Source of the DNA: Limimaricola pyoseonensis
Lineage (GTDB): Bacteria; Pseudomonadota; Alphaproteobacteria; Rhodobacterales; Rhodobacteraceae
Reading direction: 5' to 3'
Assembly (NCBI RefSeq): GCF_900102015.1
Contig: NZ_FNAT01000008.1
Coordinates: 62,001 to 126,000, forward strand
Length of the DNA: 64,000 bases
Part shown: positions 53,072 to 61,506 of the stretch, piece after piece
How the letters are laid out: each line of letters opens with the position of its first letter
Position numbering within the stretch: the stretch's first letter is position 1
The notes under the pieces: generated by a model
The model's database searches: none
The model's input: the letters and a program-made list of their open reading frames with translations, nothing else
Told to the model about the DNA's origin: nothing
Position numbers and translations under genes: made by a program

Positions 53072-54547
53072 ATGGACAACCGCCACGAGTTCCGCAGCGC
53101 CAGCGCCGCCACCCCGGCCGCCGTGCTGGTGGTCGATCTGGACGGCACGCTGATCCGCAGCGACATGCTGTACGAAAGCTTCTGGGCGGCGCTGTCGCGG
53201 CGCTGGACCTGCCTGTTCTCGGCGCTGGCGGCGCTGCGCGAGGGCCGCGCCCCGCTCAAGCGGCGGCTCGGTGCGCTCGGGCCGGTCGACCCGGCGCTGC
53301 TGCCCTACAACGACACTGTGCTCGACTACATCCGGCGCTGGCGCGCCGGCGGCGGCCGCGCGGTGCTGGTCTCGGCCGCCGACCAGCGGCTGGTCGAGCG
53401 GATCGCCGGCCACCTCGCGCTGTTCGACGAGGCGCATGGCTCGGACGGGGCGCAGAACCTCAAGGGCGGCCGCAAGGCGGCCTTCCTGACGCAGCGCTAC
53501 GGCGAAGGCGGCTTCGCCTATGTCGGCGACGCCGCGGCCGACCTGTCGGTCTGGCGCGTCGCGGGCCACGCCGTCACCGTCGATGCCGGGCCGGGGCTGT
53601 CGCGCCGGGTCGAGGCCGGAACCGGGACCGGCTCGGTCGAGCATCTGAGCACGCGTTCGGGGCGCGCCGCGCCGCTTCTGCGCGCGATGCGGCCGCATCA
53701 ATGGCTGAAGAACCTGCTGGTCTTCCTGCCGATGCTGGCCGCGCAGCAGTTCGACGCGGCCACCTTCGGCCAGAGCCTCCTGGCCTTCGTCGCCTTCAGC
53801 GTCATCGCCTCCTCGGTCTACCTGCTCAACGACCTGCTCGACCTCGCCGCCGACCGCGCCCATCCGCGCAAGCGCCACCGCCCCTTCGCCTCGGGCGCGC
53901 TGCCGCTGGCCTGGGGCACGGTGCTGGCGCCGGGGCTGGCGCTCACCGGCTTCGCGCTGGCCTTCGCGCTCGGGCCGGCCTTCGCGGCGGTGATGGTGCT
54001 CTATTACGGCTTCACCACCGCCTATTCCTTCCATCTCAAGCGCCGGCTGGTGGTCGACATCTGCACGCTGGCCGGGCTCTACACGCTGCGCATCATCGCC
54101 GGCGCCGTCGCCACCGGCATCCCGCTCTCGGTCTGGCTGCTGGCCTTCTCGATGTTCTTTTTCTTTGCGCTGGCGGCGATGAAGCGGCAGGCTGAGCTGG
54201 TGTCGGCGGCGCGGGCGGGCGGCCGGGCCGCGCATGGGCGCGACTACCGGGTGGACGACCTGCCGCTGATCGCCAACATGGCGGTCTCCTCGGGCTACAT
54301 CTCGGTGCTGGTCATGGCGCTCTATCTCAACACCGGTGCGGTGCAAGACCTCTACGCCTCGACCACCCCGCTCTGGGGCATCTGCCTCGTGCTGCTGTTC
54401 TGGATCAGCCGCATGGTGATGATCACCCATCGCGGCTGGATGGACGACGACCCGGTGGTCTTTGCCGCGCGCGACCGCGTCTCGCTGATCTGCGCGGCGC
54501 TGATCTTCGGCTGCGCGCTGGCCGGGGCGGCCGGGGCACTGGCATGA
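53072..54547 (+). CDS. HAD phosphatase-UbiA prenyltransferase fusion, putative polyprenyl-phosphate phosphoribosyltransferase
   Basis: This is a 491-residue two-domain protein. Residues about 15-200 form a HAD hydrolase (V-D-L-D-G-T with D22 and D24; later Y-V-G-D-A-A-A-D). Residues about 205-491 form a UbiA-type membrane domain with the motif N253-D254-x2-D257-x3-D261 followed by A-H-P-R-K-R-H-R-P, the wording of mycobacterial DPPR synthase (Rv3806c). That enzyme joins phosphoribose from PRPP to decaprenyl phosphate, and the product must then be dephosphorylated; the fused HAD domain could do this. The ATG follows CCGGAGG. It overlaps GtrA, which overlaps the DprE1-like gene. Function by family and context, not proven. 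Confidence 0.85.
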   Translation: MDNRHEFRSASAATPAAVLVVDLDGTLIRSDMLYESFWAALSRRWTCLFSALAALREGRAPLKRRLGALGPVDPALLPYNDTVLDYIRRWRAGGGRAVLVSAADQRLVERIAGHLALFDEAHGSDGAQNLKGGRKAAFLTQRYGEGGFAYVGDAAADLSVWRVAGHAVTVDAGPGLSRRVEAGTGTGSVEHLSTRSGRAAPLLRAMRPHQWLKNLLVFLPMLAAQQFDAATFGQSLLAFVAFSVIASSVYLLNDLLDLAADRAHPRKRHRPFASGALPLAWGTVLAPGLALTGFALAFALGPAFAAVMVLYYGFTTAYSFHLKRRLVVDICTLAGLYTLRIIAGAVATGIPLSVWLLAFSMFFFFALAAMKRQAELVSAARAGGRAAHGRDYRVDDLPLIANMAVSSGYISVLVMALYLNTGAVQDLYASTTPLWGICLVLLFWISRMVMITHRGWMDDDPVVFAARDRVSLICAALIFGCALAGAAGALA

Positions 54548-54588
54548 GCGCTGGCCTGAGCCCTGGCATGAGCGCCGGCCTGAGCCGC
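54541..54588 (+). repeat. 24-base tandem duplication at the GtrA start
   Basis: Two adjacent copies (54541-54564 and 54565-54588, differing at 3 positions) each carry an ATG in frame, giving M-S-A-G-L-S-P-G then M-S-A-G-L-S-R-T. It straddles the stop of the HAD-UbiA gene and provides alternative GtrA starts at 54544 and 54568. Confidence 0.8.
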
Positions 54589-55002
54589 ACCACGCTGGTG
54601 CTGCGCTATGCCGGCTTCGCGGTGCTCGCGACGCTGGCCAACCTCGCGGTGCAGCGGGCGGTGCTGGCGCTCGACGCCGGCCCGCGCGGCTTCATGGCCG
54701 CGGTCTTCTGCGGCACGCTCGCCGGGCTCGTGCTGAAATACCTGCTCGACAAGCGCTGGATCTTCGACGACCGCAGCCGGGGCGCCGCCGCGCATGGGCG
54801 GCGCTTCTCGCTCTACACCGCGATGGGCATCGTCACGACGGCGATCTTCTGGGCCAGCGAGACCGCCTTCTGGCTGGTCTGGCAGACCGACGCCATGCGC
54901 GAGCTGGGCGCGGTGCTGGGCCTGACGGTCGGTTACGTCGTCAAGTACCGGCTCGACCGGCGCTTCGTCTTCACCGGCAGCGCGAGTCCCCGCCCGGCAT
55001 GA
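54544..55002 (+). CDS. GtrA family membrane protein of the DPA-like operon
   Basis: This 152-residue protein has four predicted helices typical of GtrA (Y-A-G-F-A-V-L-A-T-L-A-N-L; D-K-R-W-I-F-D-D; V-K-Y-R-L-D-R-R-F-V-F). GtrA proteins are implicated in moving polyprenyl-phosphate sugars across the membrane or anchoring partner transferases. In mycobacteria a GtrA protein (Rv3789) is encoded directly before dprE1 and dprE2, the same order as here. Coupled by 4-bp overlaps to both neighbours. Confidence 0.87.
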   Translation: MSAGLSPGMSAGLSRTTLVLRYAGFAVLATLANLAVQRAVLALDAGPRGFMAAVFCGTLAGLVLKYLLDKRWIFDDRSRGAAAHGRRFSLYTAMGIVTTAIFWASETAFWLVWQTDAMRELGAVLGLTVGYVVKYRLDRRFVFTGSASPRPA

Positions 55003-56330
55003 GGCCCACCCGCGAACTTTCCGGCTGGGGCCGCTACCCGCGCCGGCCCGGCCCGGTCGCCGCCCCGCGCGACGCGGCCGAGGCGCGCGCCGCGCTGTCC
55101 GGCGGCGTGGTGGCGCGCGGCAACGGCCGCGCCTATGGCGACAGCGCCATGGGCGCCGCCCTCACCCTCGAGACGCGGCGCATGGACCGGATGCTCGCCT
55201 TCGACCCCGAACGCGGCCAGCTGGTGGCCGAGGCGGGCGTGCTGCTGGGCGACGTCATCGACGCCTTCCTGCCGCGCGGCTGGTTTCCCTTCGTCACGCC
55301 CGGCACCAAGTTCGTGACGCTGGGCGGCGCCATCGCCGCCGACGTGCATGGCAAGAACCACCACCGCGAGGGCGGCTTCGGCGCCTTCGTCGACTGGGTC
55401 GACCTGATGGGCCCGGACGGGCAGGTGACGCGCGCCAGCCGCGAGACCGCGCCCGACCTTTTCGCCTGGACGCTGGGCGGCATGGGGCTGACGGGGGTGA
55501 TCCTGCGCGCCGCGATCCGGCTGCGCCCGGTCGAGACCGGCTGGATCCGCCAGACCAGCATCATGGCCCCCGACCTCGCCGCCGCCATGGCCGCCTTCGA
55601 GGCGCATGACGCCGCGACCTACTCGGTCGCCTGGATCGACTGCCTCGCCCGCGGCCCGGCGCTCGGCCGCTCGATCCTGATGCTGGGCGAACATGCGCGC
55701 CGCGACGAGCTGCCCGTAGAGCAGCGCGAGCACCCCTTCGAGACGCCGCCGCGCCGGCGGCTGACCATGCCGCTCGACGCGCCGGCGCTGGCGCTGAACC
55801 GCTACGCCATGCGCGGCTTCAACGCGCTCTACTGGGCGCGCGGCCGGCGCGCCCCGCGCGAGACGCTGGTGGGCTGGGACGGCTATTTCTACCCGCTCGA
55901 CGCGGTGCTGGGCTGGAACCGCATCTACGGGCGGCGCGGCTTTCTGCAGTTCCAATGCGTGCTGCCGCCCGACCGCGCCGAGCAAGGCCTCGCCGCGCTT
56001 CTGGGCGAGACCGCGCGCACCGGGCAGGGCTCCTTCCTCGCGGTGCTCAAGCGGCTGGGGCCGGGGGCGGGGCGCTTCGCCTTCCCGATGCCGGGATGGA
56101 CGCTGGCGCTCGACTTCCCGGCCGGGCCGCGCAGCCTCGCGCTGCTCGACCGGCTCGACGCCATCACGCTGGCGCATGGCGGGCGGTTCTACCTTGCCAA
56201 GGACGCGCGGCTCGCGGCGGCGACGCTGCACGCCGCCGACCCGCGCGCCGCCCGCTTCCGCGACATGCGCCGGGCGGCCGGGCTCGACACCGCCTTCGCC
56301 TCGGCCCAATCCGAAAGGCTGCTGCTATGA
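54999..56330 (+). CDS. dprE1: DprE1-like polyprenyl-phospho-ribose 2'-oxidase (FAD)
   Basis: This 443-residue FAD-binding oxidoreductase has the flavin-site motifs A-R-G-N-G-R-A-Y-G-D-S-A-M-G and V-T-P-G-T-K-F-V-T-L-G-G-A-I-A-A-D-V-H-G-K-N-H-H (H117). They are nearly those of mycobacterial DprE1, which oxidises the 2'-OH of decaprenyl-phosphoryl-ribose. The C-terminal F-P-M-P-G-W-T-L-A-L-D-F-P segment aligns with the region of mycobacterial Cys387, the benzothiazinone target; here it is Ala370. Overlaps GtrA and the DprE2-like gene by 4 bp each. Confidence 0.88.
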   Translation: MRPTRELSGWGRYPRRPGPVAAPRDAAEARAALSGGVVARGNGRAYGDSAMGAALTLETRRMDRMLAFDPERGQLVAEAGVLLGDVIDAFLPRGWFPFVTPGTKFVTLGGAIAADVHGKNHHREGGFGAFVDWVDLMGPDGQVTRASRETAPDLFAWTLGGMGLTGVILRAAIRLRPVETGWIRQTSIMAPDLAAAMAAFEAHDAATYSVAWIDCLARGPALGRSILMLGEHARRDELPVEQREHPFETPPRRRLTMPLDAPALALNRYAMRGFNALYWARGRRAPRETLVGWDGYFYPLDAVLGWNRIYGRRGFLQFQCVLPPDRAEQGLAALLGETARTGQGSFLAVLKRLGPGAGRFAFPMPGWTLALDFPAGPRSLALLDRLDAITLAHGGRFYLAKDARLAAATLHAADPRAARFRDMRRAAGLDTAFASAQSERLLL

Positions 56331-57079
56331 CCGACCCAGACCCGACCCCGGCCCCCGTGCTGATCCTCGGCGGCCGCTCCGAGATCGGGCTGGCCATCGC
56401 CCGCCGCTTCGCCGCCGACCGCCACCCGGTGGTACTGGCCGCGCGCGACGCGGCCGGGCTCGAGGCCGATCGCGCCGACATCGCGCTGCGCCACGGGGTC
56501 GAGGTCAGGCTCGCCGAGTACGACGCGCTCGACCTCGAGGCGCTGCCAGGCTTCGTGGCGGCGCAACAGCCGCCGCCCGGCATCGTCGTGTCGGTGGTCG
56601 GGCTGATGGGCGAACAGGCCGAGAGCGAGCGCGACCCGCAGGCCGCGGCACGGGTGATGCGCTCCAACTACGAGGGCCCGGCGCTGGCGCTGGGGCTCTT
56701 CGCCGAAGTCATGGCGCCGCGCGGAAAGGGCGCCATCGTCGGCGTCAGCTCGGTCGCCGGCGATCGCGGCCGCGCCTCGAACTACGTCTACGGCTCGGCC
56801 AAGGCCGGCTTCACCGCCTTCCTGTCGGGGCTGCGCAACCGCCTCTCCGACAGCGGCCTGCGCGTCGTCACCGTCAAGCCCGGCTTCGTCGCGACCCGGA
56901 TGACCGAAGGCATGGACCTGCCCGCCCGCCTCACCGCCGCGCCGGCGGAGGTGGCCGAGGCGGTGGTGCGCGCGGTGCGCGGCGGGCCGGAGGTGGTCTA
57001 TGTCCGGCCCATCTGGGGGCTGGTGATGCGCGCGATCCGCGGGCTGCCCGAGCCGATGTTCAAGCGCACCCGGCTTTAA
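56327..57079 (+). CDS. dprE2: DprE2-like short-chain dehydrogenase (keto-ribose to arabinose reduction)
   Basis: This 250-residue SDR has the cofactor loop L-I-L-G-G-R-S-E-I-G-L-A-I-A-R (a G-G-R-S-E-I-G variant as in DprE2). The catalytic Ser is in V-G-V-S-S-V-A-G-D-R-G-R, and Y-x3-K is in Y-V-Y-G-S-A-K-A. A hydrophobic C-terminal segment (V-Y-V-R-P-I-W-G-L-V-M-R-A-I) resembles mycobacterial DprE2. It would reduce the 2'-keto lipid sugar to polyprenyl-phospho-arabinose with NAD(P)H. Its stop overlaps that of the convergent flippase gene. Confidence 0.85.
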   Translation: MTDPDPTPAPVLILGGRSEIGLAIARRFAADRHPVVLAARDAAGLEADRADIALRHGVEVRLAEYDALDLEALPGFVAAQQPPPGIVVSVVGLMGEQAESERDPQAAARVMRSNYEGPALALGLFAEVMAPRGKGAIVGVSSVAGDRGRASNYVYGSAKAGFTAFLSGLRNRLSDSGLRVVTVKPGFVATRMTEGMDLPARLTAAPAEVAEAVVRAVRGGPEVVYVRPIWGLVMRAIRGLPEPMFKRTRL

Positions 57080-58542
57080 TGCGCGGCGCGCGGCTTCTGC
57101 AGCCAGGCGATGTCTGACTTCAGCGCCCGGCGGTTCAGCGCGGCGCAAAGCGCCACCGCCGCCGCGCCGCCCAGCACCACCACCGCCGTCGCCGCCACCG
57201 CGCTGCCGATCCCCGGCAGCACCGCCACCCGCAGCAGCAGCCCCACGCCGAGGCCGCACAGCGCCGGGCCCAGCAGCGGCTCGGCCGCCTGCCAGTTGGT
57301 CAGCGGCACGCAGCGGCCGAGAAAGCCCCAGTAGCGCGGCAGGTAGGCCAGCGCGAAGGCGCTGCGCAGCGCGATCGCGAGGCCGAGCCCCAGCGGCAGC
57401 GCCAGCAGGAACAGCCCGCCGCCGATCACCAGCCGCTCGATCGCGCTTTGCAGCCTGAGCCCGGTGCGGTCGGCCACCATGAAGACCCGCGCCCCGAGCG
57501 AGGCCAGCGCCTCGATCGCGAAGGCCGGCGCGGCCAGCGCGAAGAGCGGCGCCGCCGCGCCCCAGGGCTCCGACAACAGCACGGTGAAGACCGGCACGCC
57601 GTTCAGCGCCAGCACCGCGAAGCCCGGCAGCAGCAGCGTCGCCAGCACCCGGCTGGCCGCGCGCCAGCTGCGGCTGACCCCGGCGGGGCCTTCCTCGCCA
57701 TGCCATTGCCGGGCCATCGTCACCATCGCCACCTGCGACAGCGGCCCGGCCAGCCCCATGCGCGGCAGCCGCGCCACCCGCTCGGCCATCGACCACAGCG
57801 ACACCGCCGCCGCGCCGGGCCCGGCGCCGAGCGCCAGCACCGGCACCTGCGTCTGCAGCGTCTGCACCCCCGAAAACAGCAGCGTGTTGCGGCCGAACAG
57901 CAGGTGCGGGCGCAGGAGCGGCCAGCGCAGCACCCATTGCGGCCGGAAGCCCGAGAGCAGCGCGAAGCCGCCCAGCTTGACGCCCGCCAGCACCACCTGC
58001 TGCCAGACCAGCGCCCAGTAGCCGAAGCCCGCCAGCGCCAGACCCAGCGCCGTCGCCACCCCGGCGAGCCCGGCCGCGACGCCGATCGCGGCCACGGGGC
58101 GGAACCGCCCGGCGCGCTCCAGCGCCGCCTGCTGGGTCGACATCGCCGACTGCATCAGCGGCACCGTCGCCAGGAGCAGCATCACCGCCACCAGCTGCGG
58201 CTGGCCCATCGCCCGCGCGTAGAGCGGCGCGATCGCCGCCACCACCAGCGCCAGCGCGAGGCCGAGCGCGGCGAGGAACCAGAACACGCTGCTCCATTCC
58301 TCGGCGTTGAAGCCGCCGGTGCGGATCAGCGAACGGCCCATGCCGGCATCGCTGAAGGCGTTGGCGAAGAGCGGCACCGCCATGCCGAGCGCGACGATGG
58401 CGAAATCCTCGACGCTGAGCAGCCGCGCCAGGATCGGCAGGCTCGCCGCCTGCAAGAGGATCATCGCGCCGCGCGCGACCACCAGCAGCCGCACATCGGC
58501 GAAGAAGCGGCCCGGCCGGGCCGGCGTGACCGCGCCGCTCAT
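57076..58542 (-). CDS. Wzx-type oligosaccharide flippase
   Basis: This 488-residue MOP-superfamily transporter has about 12-14 helices. N-terminal features are V-A-R-G-A-M-I-L-L-Q-A-A-S-L-P-I-L-A-R-L-L and D-A-G-M-G-R-S-L-I-R, as in lipopolysaccharide/EPS flippases (ExoT/WzxC-like). It would turn the undecaprenyl-linked repeat unit to the periplasm for the ExoQ-like polymerase. ATG 58542 overlaps the acyltransferase stop by 4 bp. Confidence 0.87.
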   Translation of the reverse strand: MSGAVTPARPGRFFADVRLLVVARGAMILLQAASLPILARLLSVEDFAIVALGMAVPLFANAFSDAGMGRSLIRTGGFNAEEWSSVFWFLAALGLALALVVAAIAPLYARAMGQPQLVAVMLLLATVPLMQSAMSTQQAALERAGRFRPVAAIGVAAGLAGVATALGLALAGFGYWALVWQQVVLAGVKLGGFALLSGFRPQWVLRWPLLRPHLLFGRNTLLFSGVQTLQTQVPVLALGAGPGAAAVSLWSMAERVARLPRMGLAGPLSQVAMVTMARQWHGEEGPAGVSRSWRAASRVLATLLLPGFAVLALNGVPVFTVLLSEPWGAAAPLFALAAPAFAIEALASLGARVFMVADRTGLRLQSAIERLVIGGGLFLLALPLGLGLAIALRSAFALAYLPRYWGFLGRCVPLTNWQAAEPLLGPALCGLGVGLLLRVAVLPGIGSAVAATAVVVLGGAAAVALCAALNRRALKSDIAWLQKPRAAH

Positions 58543-59786
58543 GCCGCCGCCCCGAAGCGCGCGCCGCCGCCGAAGCGCAGCGCCGGCCAGCGCGCCTCGA
58601 GCCGCATCAGGCCGCGCCGGCCCAAGCCGGTGAGCCAGCGCTGGCCCGGCCGCTCGACCAGCCGGTGCAGCAGCAGCGCCACGCCGACCACGGCGGCGAA
58701 CACCAGCGCGAAGGCGGCCCAGGGCGCGATGCCGGCGCGCTCGGCATACATGAAGCCGACCATGCCGGGGCCCTGGTGGAACAGGTAGAGCGGGTAGGAG
58801 GCCAGTCCCACCGCCACCAGGGGCGCGCTGGCCAGCGGCCGCATCGGCACGCGCCCCGCCACCGCCGCGACGATGGCCAGCACCGCGGCATAGGTCGCGG
58901 CGCGGCCCGGATGCAGCACCAGCCCGCCCTCCTGCCAGGCGACGAGATCCTTGGCGGCGATGGCGTAGAGCGCCAGCACCGCCAGCGGCACCGCGCCCGG
59001 CCGGCCCCGGCGCCACAGGTAGGCCGCCATGCCCATGCTGAACCAGCACAGGTTCTGCGGCTGCAACACCAGCGCCAGCTTGAACTGCGCGGTGGCGAGG
59101 CCCGGATCGATCATCCGCACCGTCTCGAGCCCGGCGGAGGCCAGCTGCACCGCGAGCCAGGCCAGCACGAAGTGCCGCCCCGCCAGCAGGAACACCACCG
59201 CCACCAGCGCGTAGAAGCGGATCTCGGCCCAGAGCGTCCAGTAGACCCCCTCGACCCAGCGCGGGTCGCCGCCGAGCCCGAGCGCGCCGCCGACCATGTC
59301 GGGCGGCAGGAAGACGAGGCTCGAGAGATATTCCAGCGGGGTGACGGCGAAGCGCTCCCAGCCGGGGTAATGCGTCGTCACGCCAGAGCCGTTCAGCACC
59401 AGCGTCGAGAGCGTGGCGCAGACCAGCATCGCCGGCCAGAGCCGGGCCGCGCGGCGGACCGCGAAATCGACGAGGCCCGAGCAGCGCTCCAGCGTCATCA
59501 GGATCACGAAGCCGGAGATCGCGAAGAACAGGTAGACCCCGAACCGGCCGAACTGCAGCAGCGCCGGGAAGCGGGCGCTGACATCGCCATGCGGGTAGAG
59601 CGAGACGCCCCAATGCGCCTCGCCGAAGCGGGCGAGGAAGTGGTAGAGCACCACCGCCAGCGCCGCGAGGCCGCGCAGGCCGTCGAGCGCGGCCAGCCGG
59701 CCGCCCCCGGCGGGGGGCGGCGCGGCCGGGCCTGTCAGGCCGGCCGGCCCGGCCGCGCGCTCAGAAGGCCCGGTCAAGCGCTTCAA
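58539..59786 (-). CDS. Acyltransferase 3 family membrane protein (glycan O-acylation)
   Basis: This 415-residue protein has ten or so helices. The family start R-L-A-A-L-D-G-L-R-G-L-A-A-L-A-V-V-L-Y-H-F carries the conserved Arg and His. Further motifs are F-F-A-I-S-G-F-V-I-L and E-I-R-F-Y. Such proteins O-acetylate or O-acylate exopolysaccharide (ExoZ-like). The start is TTG at 59786 inside the end of the upstream gene (26-bp overlap); the Pro/Gly-rich first 28 residues are not conserved, so an internal start is possible. Confidence 0.86.
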   Translation of the reverse strand: MKRLTGPSERAAGPAGLTGPAAPPPAGGGRLAALDGLRGLAALAVVLYHFLARFGEAHWGVSLYPHGDVSARFPALLQFGRFGVYLFFAISGFVILMTLERCSGLVDFAVRRAARLWPAMLVCATLSTLVLNGSGVTTHYPGWERFAVTPLEYLSSLVFLPPDMVGGALGLGGDPRWVEGVYWTLWAEIRFYALVAVVFLLAGRHFVLAWLAVQLASAGLETVRMIDPGLATAQFKLALVLQPQNLCWFSMGMAAYLWRRGRPGAVPLAVLALYAIAAKDLVAWQEGGLVLHPGRAATYAAVLAIVAAVAGRVPMRPLASAPLVAVGLASYPLYLFHQGPGMVGFMYAERAGIAPWAAFALVFAAVVGVALLLHRLVERPGQRWLTGLGRRGLMRLEARWPALRFGGGARFGAAA

Positions 59787-61494
59787 GATACTGCACCACG
59801 AGAGGGGCCAGCTCGCTGTCGGCGACGCCCGGCATCGCCGTGCCGGGGGCGAAGCCCTGCGGATCGGCGAGGTAGGTCTCGAGCGTCGCGCTGTCCCAGC
59901 GGCCGCGCTTGCCGGCCAGCGCGTCGGTGTAGCCGGTGTAGCCCGTCGCCGCGATCTCGTCGTCCCAGATCCGCGCCAGGCTCGGGGCCTTGGCGTGCTC
60001 GTCGGGCAGCAGCGAGTGGCACTGCGCGCAATTGCCGATCTCGGTCTCGAGCCGGGCGGCCAGCTGCGGCTCGAGCTTCTGCCGGCGGGCGAAGCGCTCG
60101 ACCGTCACGGCGCGGTCGGCCAGCGGCGCGGCGCTGAGGAAGACCAGCTCGCCGCTGTCGGTCCACAGCACGATCCGCCCGTCCGAATGCTGGTGCACGT
60201 CGCGCAACCGCGTGCCGATCTCGATCCGCTCGTGGTAGACGCCGCGATCGCCGTCGAGCCGCACCCGGTAGAGGCTGCGGTCGATCAGGCTGGCGACCAG
60301 CAGGTCGCCGTCCCAGTCGGGGTGGAAGCCCTGCACATAGGCCAGGCCAGAGGTCGCGACGGAGGGCATCCAGGCATGCATCGGCGGGCGATGCGTCTCG
60401 TGCCGGCCGAAGCTGACCGCGCCGGGGATCGGCGTGCTGGTGTAGGACAGCCCGTAGCTTTCGCGCGGCCAGCCGTAATTGCCGCCCGGCTCGATCAGGT
60501 TCAGCTCGTCGCCGCCCTGCGGCCCGTGCTCGGCGGCGTAGAGCCGGCCGTCGGGCAAGAGCGTCAGGCCCTGCATGTTGCGATGGCCCATCGAGACGAT
60601 CCGCGCGCCGCGCCCTTCGGCATCCATGGCGAGGATCTTGCCGTATTGCGCGCCGCGGTCCTGCGCGATCGGCGGCCCGTCCGAGCGCATCCCGTCGAGG
60701 TGGAAGTCGCCGCTGGCGAGGTAGAGCATGCCGCGGCCCTCGTCCCAGGCCAGCCGGCCGCTGGCCATGTGCCCCTCGATCGCGAGGTAGCGCGTCTTCA
60801 GCGGCAAGCAGGGCGCGGTGCGGAAGATCACCCGCCAGTCGCCCGGCGCCGCGAGCGCCGCCGCCCCCGTCTCGGGCCCCAGCTCGCGCCGGGCCAGCGT
60901 GTTGGTGTAGCACGACCGCTCGGGGTGGAACTCGGTGTAGGAGACGATCAGCGCCCGGCCCGTTCCGGTCCCGATCACCTCGAGGTCGTTGTAGCGCAGG
61001 AAGCCGGCGCCGATCTGGTAGTCGGCATGGTCGGGGTCGTCGGCCAGCGCCTCGTAGGCGGCGCGGCCGGTCTCGGGCGCCATGACGCCGGTCTCGCGCA
61101 CCGGGCCTTCGCCGTCGGCGGCGTAGATCATGCCGTTGTAGGTGAGCAGCAGCACCGCGTCGTCGAGCGCGGCGAGCCCGCCGCCGTTCTGCTTGAGCGC
61201 GTTGCCGTCGGTGCGGCCGGTCTCGACCCGGAACACCCGGCTGTCGATCCGCAGAAGCGCGGTCGGGATGCGCGCATCGGCGATGCGCGGCTGCTCCTGG
61301 TTCAGACCGAGCTCGCGCTCGATCTTGCCGTTCACCCTGTCGAACAGCGCGTAGGGGAAGATCTGCCGCAGGCCGACCTGGTAGCCGGCGAAGAGCAGCC
61401 CGCCCGCCAGCGCGACGAGCAGCAAGAGCAGCAGGGCGCCGCGCCCCGCGCGCCGCAGGCGGGCGGGGCGGGGGGCGGTGGAGTGTATCGTCAT
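59761..61494 (-). CDS. PQQ-type sugar dehydrogenase with C-terminal cytochrome c domain
   Basis: This 577-residue protein has an N-terminal membrane anchor or signal (L-L-L-L-L-V-A-L-A-G-G-L-L-F-A-G). A six-bladed propeller of the soluble glucose/sorbosone dehydrogenase family follows, with hallmark A-E-H-G-P-Q-G-G-D-E-L-N-L-I-E-P-G-G-N-Y-G-W-P. The C-terminal haem c domain (C-A-Q-C-H at about residue 490, distal Met in G-T-A-M-P-G near 553) would pass electrons to the respiratory chain. It would act in the periplasm on an aldose or polymer end. Its place inside the polysaccharide operon is unusual. GGAG lies 10 bases before ATG 61494. Confidence 0.85.
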   Translation of the reverse strand: MTIHSTAPRPARLRRAGRGALLLLLLVALAGGLLFAGYQVGLRQIFPYALFDRVNGKIERELGLNQEQPRIADARIPTALLRIDSRVFRVETGRTDGNALKQNGGGLAALDDAVLLLTYNGMIYAADGEGPVRETGVMAPETGRAAYEALADDPDHADYQIGAGFLRYNDLEVIGTGTGRALIVSYTEFHPERSCYTNTLARRELGPETGAAALAAPGDWRVIFRTAPCLPLKTRYLAIEGHMASGRLAWDEGRGMLYLASGDFHLDGMRSDGPPIAQDRGAQYGKILAMDAEGRGARIVSMGHRNMQGLTLLPDGRLYAAEHGPQGGDELNLIEPGGNYGWPRESYGLSYTSTPIPGAVSFGRHETHRPPMHAWMPSVATSGLAYVQGFHPDWDGDLLVASLIDRSLYRVRLDGDRGVYHERIEIGTRLRDVHQHSDGRIVLWTDSGELVFLSAAPLADRAVTVERFARRQKLEPQLAARLETEIGNCAQCHSLLPDEHAKAPSLARIWDDEIAATGYTGYTDALAGKRGRWDSATLETYLADPQGFAPGTAMPGVADSELAPLVVQYLEALDRAF

Positions 61495-61506
61495 GAACAG
61501 GGCTCC

